From contig DSCM01000113.1 of the NCBI GenBank assembly GCA_011049115.1, positions 1-60,347 of the forward strand: DNA of 60,347 bases. Reading direction: 5' to 3'. A model generated the notes under the pieces. That model was not told the DNA's origin. It ran no database searches and saw only the letters and a program-made list of their open reading frames with translations. Of the stretch, positions 17,496 through 26,880 are shown one piece after another. The translations under genes were made by a program, and so were the position numbers. The stretch's first letter is position 1. Each line of letters begins with the position of its first letter. Origin of the DNA: Pseudomonadota bacterium. GTDB lineage: Bacteria; Desulfobacterota; Anaeroferrophillalia; Anaeroferrophillales; Tharpellaceae.

Positions 17496-17870
17496 TCAAT
17501 CCCAGGGAAAAGCGTTCTCGACCCATTCCAACTCAAATTTATCCGATTCCCGGGCCACAGTAATCGCGATCACATCAAAACGTAAATCACCGTCCCAAGG
17601 GTTTTGATTCAGATACCAGCCCGCAGTTTTAATCAAACGTCTCCGCTTGGCGACGGAAACGGCTTCCAGTGCATTCGTCCAGCCACCCTGACGTCTGGTT
17701 TTAACCTCACAAAAGATTAAAAGTTCCTGGTTACGGACAATCAGATCGATTTCCCCGAAACGACAACGAAATCCTCGTTCGACGATCGTCAGGCCGCGCT
17801 TCTGTAGAAAAGCGGCCGCCAGAGCCTCACCCCGGCGCCCTAAAGAACCACCCCTGTCCTTCGCCGTCAT
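17496..17870 (-). CDS. yraN: YraN/UPF0102 nuclease-fold protein
   Basis: A 124-residue protein with the UPF0102 pattern: GRRGEALAAAFLQKRGLTIV, then FRCRFGEIDLIVRNQELLIFCEVKTRR, the (D/E)-x-D and E-V-K motif of restriction-endonuclease-like folds. The biochemical role of the family is not settled. The ATG at 17870 overlaps the rnhB stop (ATGA). The position after rnhB is the classical proteobacterial order. Confidence 0.92.
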   Translation of the reverse strand: MTAKDRGGSLGRRGEALAAAFLQKRGLTIVERGFRCRFGEIDLIVRNQELLIFCEVKTRRQGGWTNALEAVSVAKRRRLIKTAGWYLNQNPWDGDLRFDVIAITVARESDKFELEWVENAFPWD

Positions 17871-18469
17871 CCACAAACTTCCGCTTTGGCTCTGAAACTT
17901 TGACGATGCAGCCAGCAGGGTCCGATCCGGGTCAGCGCCGCCCGGTGCCGGCGGGTGCCGTAACCTTTATGAGAAGCAAAACCATATTCAGGAAATCGGC
18001 AATCATAATACTGCATCTGACGATCACGTATGACTTTGGCGACAATTGAGGCCGCCGCTACCGGCAGACAAAGAGAATCCCCCCGCACCAAGGGATATTG
18101 AGGAAGGTAAAGAGGCAAAGACTGAGGCCCGTCAACGACCACCAGATCCGGAACCTGGCGAAGCGAGGTCAGAGCCAGAACCATCGCTTTCAGGGAAGCC
18201 TGGAGGATATTGATTCGATCTATCTCCCGAGCGGAAACCACCCCCAGTCCGATAGCGACCCCAGCCGCCACCATCTGCCGAAACAGTCGTTCCCGAGAAG
18301 CAGGAGTCAATTTCTTTGAATCGTTAACCCCTGCCACGGCAAAACCCGCCGGCAGAATGACGGCGGCGGCAACCACCGGTCCAGCCAGGCAGCCGCGCCC
18401 GGCTTCATCGACCCCGGCCAGTTGCGGCCGCCCCAAACGAGTCATTAGAAGATTAAGCGAACGCAGCAA
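17867..18469 (-). CDS. rnhB: Ribonuclease HII
   Basis: A 200-residue RNase HII that removes ribonucleotides from DNA and RNA-DNA hybrids. LAGVDEAGRGCLAGPVVAAA carries the first catalytic Asp-Glu (Cys replaces the usual Pro after the GRG), LVVVDGPQ the next Asp, and ASIVAKVIRDRQM the following acidic helix. The start is taken as a TTG at 18469 with GGGAG 8 bases before it; an ATG at 18445 is possible. It lies between rplS and yraN, as in many deltaproteobacteria. Confidence 0.93.
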   Translation of the reverse strand: MLRSLNLLMTRLGRPQLAGVDEAGRGCLAGPVVAAAVILPAGFAVAGVNDSKKLTPASRERLFRQMVAAGVAIGLGVVSAREIDRINILQASLKAMVLALTSLRQVPDLVVVDGPQSLPLYLPQYPLVRGDSLCLPVAAASIVAKVIRDRQMQYYDCRFPEYGFASHKGYGTRRHRAALTRIGPCWLHRQSFRAKAEVCG

Positions 18470-18634
18470 AGAATTTTCTCCCGGTTTCCGCTTCGGTTTA
18501 AGTTCTGCACGCAGCGCAGCTCAGAACAGCCATAACCCGCGGTTCAAAGCAGCTGCCGGCCGGGCTTGAAGACTTCCGGGAAAATCGCTCAGGCAAAGAA
18601 GCAGCGACAATTTTCCGCAAACACCAACTGAATA

Positions 18635-18976
18635 TCAGTTGATAGTCTTGATCCGCGCTGCCTTACCGCGCAGGTTACGCATAAAATAGAGTTTCGCCCT
18701 TCTTACCCGTCCCTGATTGACAAGCTCGATTTTATCGACCATCGGGGAATGAATCGGGAAGGTTCTCTCCACCCCGATACCACCGGAAACCTTACGCACC
18801 GTAAAGGTTTCGCGGCTGCTTTCGCCCTGACGGCGCAGAACAAAACCCTGAAAAATCTGAATCCGCTGTTTTTCCCCTTCACGAATCTTGACATGCACCT
18901 TCAAAGTGTCTCCAGCTTTAAAGGGAGGAATGTCCATTCTCATACCACGCTGTTCAATCTGAGCTATTGCATTCAT
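18635..18976 (-). CDS. rplS: 50S ribosomal protein L19
   Basis: A 113-residue L19 of usual length, starting [20 protein letters not shown]. Conserved are [47 protein letters not shown] and [19 protein letters not shown]. The ATG at 18976 is 7 bases from GGAG; another ATG directly upstream is closer. It sits at the 30S-50S subunit interface. It is preceded by 253 bases without a gene, so it may have its own promoter in addition to read-through from trmD. Confidence 0.97.
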   Translation of the reverse strand: MNAIAQIEQRGMRMDIPPFKAGDTLKVHVKIREGEKQRIQIFQGFVLRRQGESSRETFTVRKVSGGIGVERTFPIHSPMVDKIELVNQGRVRRAKLYFMRNLRGKAARIKTIN

Positions 18977-19229
18977 CATCGTTCTCCAAAATTGATGGCT
19001 TTGTAAAAAACGCGCCCCGAGGCCTCGCAATGAAGGCACTTCCGAGAGCGATAGCCTTGGTCAAAAATTCCCACAGTGAACTGGAATAAAAACCATGCCG
19101 TCTTATAGAATCCAGTGCTCTATGAACCTGCAATCCCGCCGCCCGGCAGGGCGCCACACGAACAAGGCGGATTTTTCAAATTGCGGCCCCCGACCGCCGA
19201 ACCCATATCCGCAAACATGAGCCCGAAAA
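18977..19229. other. Gap between trmD and rplS
   Basis: About 250 bases with no gene. On the minus strand a possible -10 (TATAAG, near 19103-19108) precedes rplS without a good -35. No clear terminator or riboswitch was seen. Such a long gap is unusual inside this normally tight operon. Confidence 0.4.
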
Positions 19230-19976
19230 TCAAACAACGTTTCTGCCGCTGTGTTCCTCCAGACGCCACCGCTCAATAAGCCTGACTTCAGCCGAAGTTA
19301 ATTCCGCTTCGGCCAGAAGCTCTGGGCGACGTTCAAAGGTACGGCGCAGCGCCTGCCGGCGTCGCCATTCCTGAATCCGGGCATGATGTCCGGAAAGCAG
19401 AATTTCCGGCACTCGCAGCCCGGCAAATTCCGCCGGTCGAGTATAATGGGGATACTCAAGCAAAGGCGAAAAGCTTTCCTCCTTAAGAGAGGCGGCCGAC
19501 CCCAGAACTCCGGGCAATAATCTGACCACCGCATCAATCATAACCATGGCCGGCAACTCGCCCCCGGTCAAGATGTAATCACCCAGACTGATCTCGCGAT
19601 CCACCCATGTCGTCACCCGTTCATCCACACCTTCGTAATGAGGACAAAAAATAACGATCTGGTCCATGGCGCTGAGTTCCTGGGCCAGGGCCTGGCTGAA
19701 AGGCTCTCCTGACGGGGAAGGCAACAAAACCTCTGCCGCCAAGTCAATCCTTTTAAGCGCCTGAAGAGCCGCCACAACCGGTTCGGGGCGCATCACCATA
19801 CCGGCGCCTCCCCCGTAAGGATAATCATCAACGACCCGATGACGATCATGACAATAATCCCTCAGATCGTGGACATTTAGTTCAAACAAGCCCTGATTCC
19901 GGGCCCGGAACATAATACTCTCGGCAAAGGGAGAGGTGAACATCCCGGGGAAAATCGTGACCACATCAACAATCAT
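19230..19976 (-). CDS. trmD: tRNA (guanine-N1)-methyltransferase
   Basis: A 248-residue SPOUT methyltransferase that makes m1G37 in tRNAs. It starts MIVDVVTIFPGMF and shows the trefoil-knot motifs HDRHRVVDDYPYGGGAGMVM, IVIFCPHYEGVDERV and ISLGDYILTGGELPAMVMID. The ATG at 19976 fits the family; it overlaps rimM by 11 bases. The last 80 residues form the usual helical domain. Confidence 0.97.
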   Translation of the reverse strand: MIVDVVTIFPGMFTSPFAESIMFRARNQGLFELNVHDLRDYCHDRHRVVDDYPYGGGAGMVMRPEPVVAALQALKRIDLAAEVLLPSPSGEPFSQALAQELSAMDQIVIFCPHYEGVDERVTTWVDREISLGDYILTGGELPAMVMIDAVVRLLPGVLGSAASLKEESFSPLLEYPHYTRPAEFAGLRVPEILLSGHHARIQEWRRRQALRRTFERRPELLAEAELTSAEVRLIERWRLEEHSGRNVV

Positions 19977-20529
19977 CGGCCGTGATCTCCGACTCGACCG
20001 GCTTACCTTTGCCACCGCTGGGATCGACCACGATACAACCTCGCTCAAAATCAATGGCAAGGATATAGTCGGAAACCCCTGGCAACAGTAACTCGTCAGA
20101 ACTGTTCACGGCCCCGTTGTTCGCGCTTTTTACCACGTAAACATCATGAGCCCCGGTCTGCATGATCTCTGCCAGGCGCCCCAGGGGTTGATCTTGACTA
20201 TCGAGTACGTCCAGCCCGATAAGTTGAAAATGATAAAACTCATCCTCCGCCGGAGGCGGCAAACGGCTACCTCGACAAACAAGTTCCGAGCCTATCAGTT
20301 TCTGGGCCTGCCCAACCGACTCCAGTCCGGCAATTTTCAACAAATAAGCATTTTTCTGAAAACGCCAGGTAAGCACCTGAATTTCATTCAGGGAACCTTC
20401 CGGAGAGCGCAAAAAAAGACCCGCCAGAAGAAAATTTTCCGGGTTTTCGATCTCGGAACGAACCTTTACTTCACCGCGCAGCCCATGCGTTTTGACGATT
20501 TCTCCCAAAACCACCCAGGGATCGTTCAT
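19966..20529 (-). CDS. rimM: 16S rRNA processing protein RimM
   Basis: A 187-residue RimM with the N-terminal reductase-like barrel (VVLGEIVKTHGLRGEVKV) and a C-terminal PRC-type barrel (FYHFQLIGLDVLDSQDQPLG...VYVVKS). It helps mature the head of the 30S subunit. The ATG at 20529 gives the standard start; the ribosome binding site is weak (GGTGG). The C-terminus extends about 15 residues beyond the usual end and overlaps trmD. Confidence 0.95.
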   Translation of the reverse strand: MNDPWVVLGEIVKTHGLRGEVKVRSEIENPENFLLAGLFLRSPEGSLNEIQVLTWRFQKNAYLLKIAGLESVGQAQKLIGSELVCRGSRLPPPAEDEFYHFQLIGLDVLDSQDQPLGRLAEIMQTGAHDVYVVKSANNGAVNSSDELLLPGVSDYILAIDFERGCIVVDPSGGKGKPVESEITADDC

Positions 20530-20596
20530 AAAACCACCGCTTTTTGCGTTTCCGTCAAGTTCACCCGCTCCGGAATCCAGCCAATTCAGAAAAAAG

Positions 20597-20830
20597 CTAC
20601 TCGACAATCTCAAGGCTGGCGCGGCGGCCTTCCTTGGCGGCCGCCGCGCCTAAAATGGTCCGCATGGCCCGGGCGGTTTTCCCCTGACGACCGATCACCT
20701 TCCCCAGATCTTTCTGATTGACGCAAAGCTCCAGCAGTACGGCCTCGTCTTCTTCCCGCTCCCTGACCTCAACCTCATCCGGGTTATCAACCAGGGATTT
20801 AGCCAGATACTCAATCAAATCTTTATACAT
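20597..20830 (-). CDS. khpA: KH-domain RNA-binding protein KhpA
   Basis: A 77-residue single KH domain, starting MYKDLIEYLAKSLVDNPDEV, with the GKVIGRQGKTARAMRTIL loop that contains the G-x-x-G nucleic-acid contact. GGAGAG lies 5 bases before the ATG at 20830. It is a global RNA chaperone-type protein, always found between rpsP and rimM in this order. Confidence 0.93.
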   Translation of the reverse strand: MYKDLIEYLAKSLVDNPDEVEVREREEDEAVLLELCVNQKDLGKVIGRQGKTARAMRTILGAAAAKEGRRASLEIVE

Positions 20831-20913
20831 TGCTTCTCTCCAAGCACCTGCTAAACCAGGCGGCAAAGGAATCGATTATGAGATCAAGCTGAACGAGCGG
20901 CCCCGAAAAGCTC

Positions 20914-21171
20914 CTAAGCGGAGACCTCTGCAGAGGCTCGTCCTTTTTCAATCAAACTGGCCACGGTGGGCGTCGGAATAGCTCCCTGCTCCAGCCAGTA
21001 ATTGAGTTTATCATCATGCAAAACTATCGCCGCCGGGTCTTGATGGGGATCATAGGTCCCGACAATTTCGAGAAAACGACCATCCCTGGGAGCCTGGGAA
21101 TCAGCCGCGACAATCCGGTAGAAGGGTTTCTTCTTCGCCCCTCTCCGGGTCAATCTTAATTTTACTGCCAT
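20914..21171 (-). CDS. rpsP: 30S ribosomal protein S16
   Basis: An 85-residue S16 with the typical beginning MAVKLRLTRRGAKKKPFYRI and VAADSQAPRDGRFLEIVGTY. It needs only the usual length and shows no insertions. The gene follows ffh by 58 bases and continues into khpA. Confidence 0.97.
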   Translation of the reverse strand: MAVKLRLTRRGAKKKPFYRIVAADSQAPRDGRFLEIVGTYDPHQDPAAIVLHDDKLNYWLEQGAIPTPTVASLIEKGRASAEVSA

Positions 21172-21229
21172 CAGTCAAATTCTCCTTTTTTATAAACAAA
21201 ATTTCAGTTAGTTACTGCAAAAATTATCA

Positions 21230-22570
21230 TCAAACGCCAAGTTGACCCATGATCCGTTTTAGACCCTTAGGTCCCATCTTCTTGAATTGCTTCATCATCT
21301 TCTTCATTTCAAGAAAATTCTTCAGCAACCGGTTAACATCCTGAACCGTCGTCCCGCTGCCCTGGGCAATCCTTTTACGCCGGCTGCCGTTAATAATCCG
21401 GTGATCACGGCGCTCCTTGTCGGTCATTGAATTGATAATCGCCTCAATCACCACCATTTCTTTCTCGTTGATCGCTTCATCCCCGAGTTTATCCTTGAGC
21501 CGACCCATGCCCGGAATCATTTTCATAATCCCGCCGATTGAGCCCAGTTTTTTGATCTGCTTCAGCTGGGAACGAAAATCATCCAGGGAAAATTCATTCT
21601 TACGGAGCTTGCGCGCCAGCTCTTCGGCCTTTTTCTGATCCACGCTTTCCTGGGCTTTTTCGATCAGGGTCAGCATGTCACCCATGCCGAGAATCCGCGA
21701 CGCCATGCGATCCGGATGAAAAACATCGAGGGCGCTGAGTTTTTCTCCTTCGCCGACAAATTTTATCGGTTTGCCGGTAACCGCCTTGATCGACAAGGCC
21801 GCCCCACCCCGGGCGTCACCATCCAGCTTAGTCAGGACAACGCCACTGATATCAAGGGCGTCATTAAAGGTTTTAGCGATATTGACGGCTTCCTGACCGG
21901 TCATCGCGTCGGCCACCAGAAGAATCTCGTGGGCCACAACCGCCGCCTTGATTTTCTCCAGCTCAGCCATCAGTTTCGCATCAATCTGCAAGCGACCGGC
22001 GGTATCAATAATAACCGTATCATAACCCTGCTGCCGGGCCGCCTCGACCGCCTTACGACTGATCTTGACCGGATCCTCATTCGCATCAGTAAGATAAACC
22101 GGAACCTCGATCTGACGCCCCAGACTCTGTAGTTGGTCAATCGCCGCCGGCCGGTAAACATCGACCGACACTAACAGAGGACGACGTTTCTGTTTCTTCA
22201 GGGAAAGGGCCAGTTTCCCTGAAGAAGTGGTTTTACCCGAACCCTGAAGCCCGACCATCATGATCACTGCCGGTGGAGCGACCTTAAGGTTTAAGCCGGA
22301 GGCATTACCACCCATCAGGGCAATCATCTCTTCATTGACGACCTTGACAAACTGCTGCGCCGGAGTCAGACTTTCCAGGACTTCACCGCCCATCGCCCGA
22401 TCGCGAACGGCTTTGACAAACTGTTTGACAACCAGGAAATTAACATCCGCCTCAAGCAAGGTCAGGCGCACTTCACGCAGGGCATCCTTGACATTACCTT
22501 CGGTCAGACGCCCCTGGCCGCGCAGCTTTTTAAACGTCCCGTCCAGCTTGTCGGAAAGCGACTCAAACAT
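21230..22570 (-). CDS. ffh: Signal recognition particle protein Ffh
   Basis: A 446-residue SRP54-type GTPase that targets nascent membrane proteins with 4.5S RNA. G1 GLQGSGKTTSSGKLA, DTAGRLQID, TKLDGDARGGAALS and the helical N domain are intact. The C-terminal M domain is methionine-rich (GGIMKMIPGMGRLKDK, KKMMKQFKKM) and holds the RNA-binding SRRKRIAQGSGTTVQDVNRL. It is first in the ribosome-maturation operon that runs to yraN. Confidence 0.98.
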   Translation of the reverse strand: MFESLSDKLDGTFKKLRGQGRLTEGNVKDALREVRLTLLEADVNFLVVKQFVKAVRDRAMGGEVLESLTPAQQFVKVVNEEMIALMGGNASGLNLKVAPPAVIMMVGLQGSGKTTSSGKLALSLKKQKRRPLLVSVDVYRPAAIDQLQSLGRQIEVPVYLTDANEDPVKISRKAVEAARQQGYDTVIIDTAGRLQIDAKLMAELEKIKAAVVAHEILLVADAMTGQEAVNIAKTFNDALDISGVVLTKLDGDARGGAALSIKAVTGKPIKFVGEGEKLSALDVFHPDRMASRILGMGDMLTLIEKAQESVDQKKAEELARKLRKNEFSLDDFRSQLKQIKKLGSIGGIMKMIPGMGRLKDKLGDEAINEKEMVVIEAIINSMTDKERRDHRIINGSRRKRIAQGSGTTVQDVNRLLKNFLEMKKMMKQFKKMGPKGLKRIMGQLGV

Positions 22571-22672
22571 AAAAACCCCGTAAAAAGACGCTTTTCTATC
22601 TTTTTACAAAAAAACCGGCGCCCATAAAATTACAGGCGCACCCCTCCTGTCAGACAAATTATAAGGACGGGA

Positions 22673-22702
22673 ATATTAGCCCACTTGGCTTACTAAAGTC
22701 AA
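22673..22702 (-). promoter_or_regulatory. Candidate promoter for the ffh operon
   Basis: On the minus strand TTGACT (complement of 22697-22702) and TAATAT (complement of 22673-22678) are spaced by 18 bases. They lie about 100 bases before the ffh start, in the only non-coding gap of the region. A second -10-like TATAAT lies a little downstream without a good -35. Confidence 0.4.
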
Positions 22703-22719
22703 ATAAAAAAACCGCGGGC

Positions 22720-24981
22720 CTAATCGACCCTCTTGAGCGAAGCATATTTAAGCAGCAACACCTTGCGCCCTTGATCCCTGAAAACAATATCGAGTTTGGT
22801 CTCCGCTCCCGAACCCTTGACTCCGGCAACCACTCCGGGACCAAAGACCGCGTGTTCCACTCGAGTCCCAGGGGGAAAAGAAACCGGCCCGCCCCGGCTT
22901 TCGACCTTTCCTGTTTCCGGCGCCCGCGCCGGAGCGGGGCGCCGACGAATCGGAGCGTCCGCCGGCAAAGCTGAAGCCATGTTCCGGGAAAGCTTCGATT
23001 CCGGAGCCCAACCCGCTCCCTTGAGTCCACGATCTTCGCGACGCAGCAGTTCCAGGGGGATGTCAAGCATGAAACGCGAGGGACGGTTATCAACCGTTTG
23101 CCCATACAACCGCCGCATTCGACAAGCGGAGAGATGAAGTTTCCGCCGCGCCCGGGTCATGCCGACATAACAAAGCCGCCGCTCTTCTTCCAGCAACTCG
23201 GGACGTTCGTAACTGCGGCGCCCGGGAAACAGCCCTTCCTCCATTCCGACCAGAAAAACTTCATCGAATTCAAGTCCCTTGGCCCGATGAATGGTCATCA
23301 GGGTAACCCTTGAGGCATTTTCCGCCACCAACTGATCATCGTTAACCAGAGCCACATTTTCAAGATAGCCCGCCAGGGTCGGATGTTCCTGCTCATGTTC
23401 CCAGAGCTCAATGGCGTTCAACAATTCGGCCACATTCTCACCACGGGCCTCCGCCTGAATCGGATCGCTATCCTTCTTGAGCCAATCGGCAAAACCAATC
23501 TCCGCAATGATTCTGGCGCACAGCTGGCTCGGCTTGCAGGCCTCATGTTCGCGCCGCCAGGTAAGAATCAGATCCCGCAGGGACAGCAATGCGGTTTGTG
23601 CTTGTCCGCGCAGCGGAGTCTCCTCCTCCAGACCTTCCAGCGCCTCCCAGAGACTGAGCTGGCGGGCCTCCGCGAAGGCTTGCAAATGCTCAATCGAAAC
23701 CTTGCCGACGCCGCGCCCGGGAACATTCAGAATCCGTAACAGACTGAGGCTGTCACGTTCATTGTTAACCGCCTTGAGATAAGCCAGCAGATCCCGCACC
23801 TCGGCCCGGTCATAGAATTTAGTCCCGCCGATAATTGCATACGGAATGCCCTTGCGACTGAGACCCTCTTCAAAAATCCGGGATTGGGCGTTGGTCCGAT
23901 AAAAAATCGCAAAAGCTCCGGGTTCCCGCACCGAGCCGGAAATGCGCTTCACCACATAACTGCATTCATCACCCTCATTGGCGGCAAGATAGAGAGAAAT
24001 CGGCTCACCCGAGCTGTTTTTGGTCCACAGATCCTTGCCTTTGCGTTTCTGATTGCCGGCAATAACCTGCTTAGCGGCCTGAAGAATGGTTGCGGTCGAG
24101 CGGTAATTTTCTTCCAGACGAATAACCCGGGCCTCCGGATAATCCGCTTCAAAATCGAGAATATTTTTGATTTGGGCCCCACGCCAGCTGTAAATCGACT
24201 GATCGTCATCGCCAACCACACAGAGATTACGCCGAGGTTCGGCCAGCAGGCTGACAAGCCGGTACTGCACCTCATTGGTATCCTGATATTCATCCACCAG
24301 AATATATTGAAATCGCTCACGATAGTGTTCAAGCAGATCGGCATGCGCCCCCAGAAGCAGGGTTGTATGAAAAATCAGATCACCGAAATCAAGCGCGTCA
24401 TTGGCCAGCAGACTCTCCTGGTAGAGCTGATAAACCTCCGCGACCCGCAGAAGCTTGGGATTATGTGAGTGGCGCACTTCACGGGCATATTCTTCGGGCC
24501 CGACGCCGCGATTCTTGGCGTCATCAATAATTGAGCGCAACCCCTCGGTCGGAAACATGGTCGGCGAAAGATTGAGCTTGCGGCCCACCTCCTTGAGCAA
24601 GGCCACCTGTTCCTTATCGGCATAGATCGTAAACCTATCGGAAAAACCCAGACGGCCACCGTGTTCACGCAAAATCCTGGCGCAAGTTGAATGAAAGGTT
24701 GAAATCCACATGCGTTCGGCTACCGGACCAATCAGCGCTCGCACCCGCTCGCGCATCTCCTGCGCGGCCTTATTGGTAAAGGTGACCGCCATGATCTCCT
24801 GCGGAGCGACGCCCTTAACTTCAATCAGATAGGCGATTCTATGAACGATCACCCGCGTCTTGCCACTACCGGCGCCGGCCAGAATCAACAGCGGACCGCG
24901 ATCGTTGATCACCGCTTCGCACTGCACCGGATTAAGTCCGGCCACAAGCTTTTCATGGTTAAAGGGGTTAACTTGGTTCAT
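22720..24981 (-). CDS. pcrA: ATP-dependent DNA helicase UvrD/PcrA
   Basis: A 753-residue superfamily 1A helicase. Motif I LAGAGSGKTRVIVHRIAYLI, motif II ILVDEYQDTN, motif III VGDDDQSIYSWRGA, motif IV RLEENYRST, motif V TIHRAKGLEFDEVFLVGMEE and motif VI YVGMTRARRKLHL are all present. The C-terminus has the Tudor-like segment VEHAVFGPGVVAGVKG typical of PcrA. It acts 3' to 5' in excision repair and replication-conflict removal. An ATG at 24981 is taken; a GTG sits directly before it. Naming it pcrA rather than uvrD is by similarity in length and C-terminus only. Confidence 0.93.
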   Translation of the reverse strand: MNQVNPFNHEKLVAGLNPVQCEAVINDRGPLLILAGAGSGKTRVIVHRIAYLIEVKGVAPQEIMAVTFTNKAAQEMRERVRALIGPVAERMWISTFHSTCARILREHGGRLGFSDRFTIYADKEQVALLKEVGRKLNLSPTMFPTEGLRSIIDDAKNRGVGPEEYAREVRHSHNPKLLRVAEVYQLYQESLLANDALDFGDLIFHTTLLLGAHADLLEHYRERFQYILVDEYQDTNEVQYRLVSLLAEPRRNLCVVGDDDQSIYSWRGAQIKNILDFEADYPEARVIRLEENYRSTATILQAAKQVIAGNQKRKGKDLWTKNSSGEPISLYLAANEGDECSYVVKRISGSVREPGAFAIFYRTNAQSRIFEEGLSRKGIPYAIIGGTKFYDRAEVRDLLAYLKAVNNERDSLSLLRILNVPGRGVGKVSIEHLQAFAEARQLSLWEALEGLEEETPLRGQAQTALLSLRDLILTWRREHEACKPSQLCARIIAEIGFADWLKKDSDPIQAEARGENVAELLNAIELWEHEQEHPTLAGYLENVALVNDDQLVAENASRVTLMTIHRAKGLEFDEVFLVGMEEGLFPGRRSYERPELLEEERRLCYVGMTRARRKLHLSACRMRRLYGQTVDNRPSRFMLDIPLELLRREDRGLKGAGWAPESKLSRNMASALPADAPIRRRPAPARAPETGKVESRGGPVSFPPGTRVEHAVFGPGVVAGVKGSGAETKLDIVFRDQGRKVLLLKYASLKRVD

Positions 24982-25083
24982 CACGATAGACTTTCACCTG
25001 CAGGAAAAATCAGAAAAGAATGCAGCCCCGGCGGCTCCGCCGGTTGCCAAGGCAAAACCTGCGGCGCTCCCGTTCAGGCCGTA

Positions 25084-26859
25084 TCAGGCCCCCGGCAATT
25101 CACGCTCCAGCAGGCTGCGATTATAGGCAGAGATAATATCCTGGCGCGAGACCATGCCGACCAGACGGCGCGGATTAGCTTCAGACACCACGGGAAGATA
25201 ATCGATATTGCGGGATCCGATCTTTCGCAAGGCATCATCGAGATTTTCCCCGGCCGTGACCGTCAGCACCTTATCCCGGGCCAGTTCTTTGGCAACAATC
25301 AGCTCTTCAAGGCCTTCCTCGTACACCAGTTCCCGCAAATCCTGAATACTGAGGATACCGCTTAACAGGCCCTTACCGTCCACCACGGGGTAGGTGGTTT
25401 TGCGTGAACGCGGGAGAAACTGGAGCAGGGATTTTAATTTCATGGTCTCGGGGATGGTTTCCAGCGAACCGCGGAACATGATGTCGCCGATTCTGATCGA
25501 ACGCAGCAGGTTGAGTTCGCGACCATCTTCCAGATGAATCCCTTCCCGGGCCAGGCCATAAGTATCGACACTTTCCGGTTCAATACTGCGGACCACCATG
25601 ATCCCGACCACCGTAGCAAAAATAGCCGGCAGGATGGCCTGCGATTCACCGGTCAGTTCATAGACCAGAAAGATCGCTGTCAAGGGCGCATGCGTCATGG
25701 CCGAAAGAAAGGCTCCTAGACCAACCACAGCGTAACCGTCGGCGGCATGCACGACTTCGGGCAACAGACGGCAGGCCATCAGACCGCAGCTCTCCCCGAT
25801 CATCAAGCCAACAAACATGATCGGGGCAAAAAGGCCACCGGCCCCACCGGAACCAAGGCAGATGGAAGTCGCCAGAATCTTCATGAAAACCAGGGCCAGG
25901 GCCGTGTACCAGAACGGCGGCTGGTGAAAAACATGACCCATATGTTCATAAACATCCCCCATGACCTGCGGAAAAACAAGGCCGATCAGGCCCACCAGCA
26001 AACCGCCAAGGGCCGGTTTCAGATAACGGGGAAAACGCAACCGGCTAAAAAAATCATGGACCACGTAAAAAAAACGGATAAAAAAAGCGGCCAGGCAACC
26101 GATCACCAGACCCATCGCCATATACACAAAAAGCTCACGAAAATTATTCAGGGCAAAGGCCGGCACCGCCAGCAGACTCGCGCGCCCGAAAAGCAATCGG
26201 GTAAAAGCCACCGAGGTGGCGGAAGCAATGACTACCGGCGTAAAGATGGCCAGCCCGATATCGCCCATCATGATAATTTCAAGGGCGAAAAAGACGCCGG
26301 CAATCGGCGCGTTGAACGTTGCGGCAATCCCGCCGGCCACTCCGCAGGCAACCAGCAAACGAATCCGGGCCTGATTGAAAGAAAAAAAACCGGCGACCAT
26401 CTGACCAATAGCACCGCCGACCGCCGCGATGGGCCCTTCCTGTCCGGCAGAACCTCCGCTGCCGATAGTAATCGCCGGCGCGACAATCTTGAGCCAAATA
26501 TTACGCCGCGCCAGACGGCCCCGACCGAGGTTGACTATCTTTAAGAATTTGGGCAGGCCGTAGCCGCAGACATATCCAGGGAAAACCATTTCCAGAGGAA
26601 TCAGCAAAAGACCACCAACCATCGGCAGAAGAGGCAAGAGATAAAACTTCCAGCCTCCCTCTCCAACTCCCAGCCAGGATGAGCCGGCGACGAAAAGATA
26701 CTCATGAAAAAAATTGATCGCGGAACGCAGACCCCAGTTACCCAGGGCACTCAGCCCGCCAACCAGCACCGCGAGGAAAATCAGAAAATAATTCTCCGAA
26801 AGGCCTACGCGTTTTTTCAAAACGTCAACCAGGTTGACAAGTCGGCTACGAAAGTTCAT
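25084..26859 (-). CDS. ClC-family chloride channel/transporter with CBS domains
   Basis: A 591-residue protein. About 430 residues of membrane helices hold the ClC selectivity motifs GSGGSAGQEGPIAAVGGAIG (with the gating Glu) and GSGGAGGLFAPIMFVG. The C-terminal 130 residues form two CBS domains (TYPVVDGKGLLSGILSIQDL; DYLPVVSEANPRRLVGMVSR), which usually bind adenine nucleotides and tune the channel. It exchanges chloride for protons or conducts chloride. It stands alone between pcrA and glmS on the same strand. Confidence 0.93.
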   Translation of the reverse strand: MNFRSRLVNLVDVLKKRVGLSENYFLIFLAVLVGGLSALGNWGLRSAINFFHEYLFVAGSSWLGVGEGGWKFYLLPLLPMVGGLLLIPLEMVFPGYVCGYGLPKFLKIVNLGRGRLARRNIWLKIVAPAITIGSGGSAGQEGPIAAVGGAIGQMVAGFFSFNQARIRLLVACGVAGGIAATFNAPIAGVFFALEIIMMGDIGLAIFTPVVIASATSVAFTRLLFGRASLLAVPAFALNNFRELFVYMAMGLVIGCLAAFFIRFFYVVHDFFSRLRFPRYLKPALGGLLVGLIGLVFPQVMGDVYEHMGHVFHQPPFWYTALALVFMKILATSICLGSGGAGGLFAPIMFVGLMIGESCGLMACRLLPEVVHAADGYAVVGLGAFLSAMTHAPLTAIFLVYELTGESQAILPAIFATVVGIMVVRSIEPESVDTYGLAREGIHLEDGRELNLLRSIRIGDIMFRGSLETIPETMKLKSLLQFLPRSRKTTYPVVDGKGLLSGILSIQDLRELVYEEGLEELIVAKELARDKVLTVTAGENLDDALRKIGSRNIDYLPVVSEANPRRLVGMVSRQDIISAYNRSLLERELPGA

Positions 26860-26880
26860 TGGTTAACAAGTTCCCGAGGA

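Noticed and set aside
25747-26544. Open frame of 265 codons antisense to the ClC gene
   Set aside because: The composition (Lys, Gln, His, Asn) is that of a complement of membrane-helix codons, and the opposite strand has clear ClC motifs.
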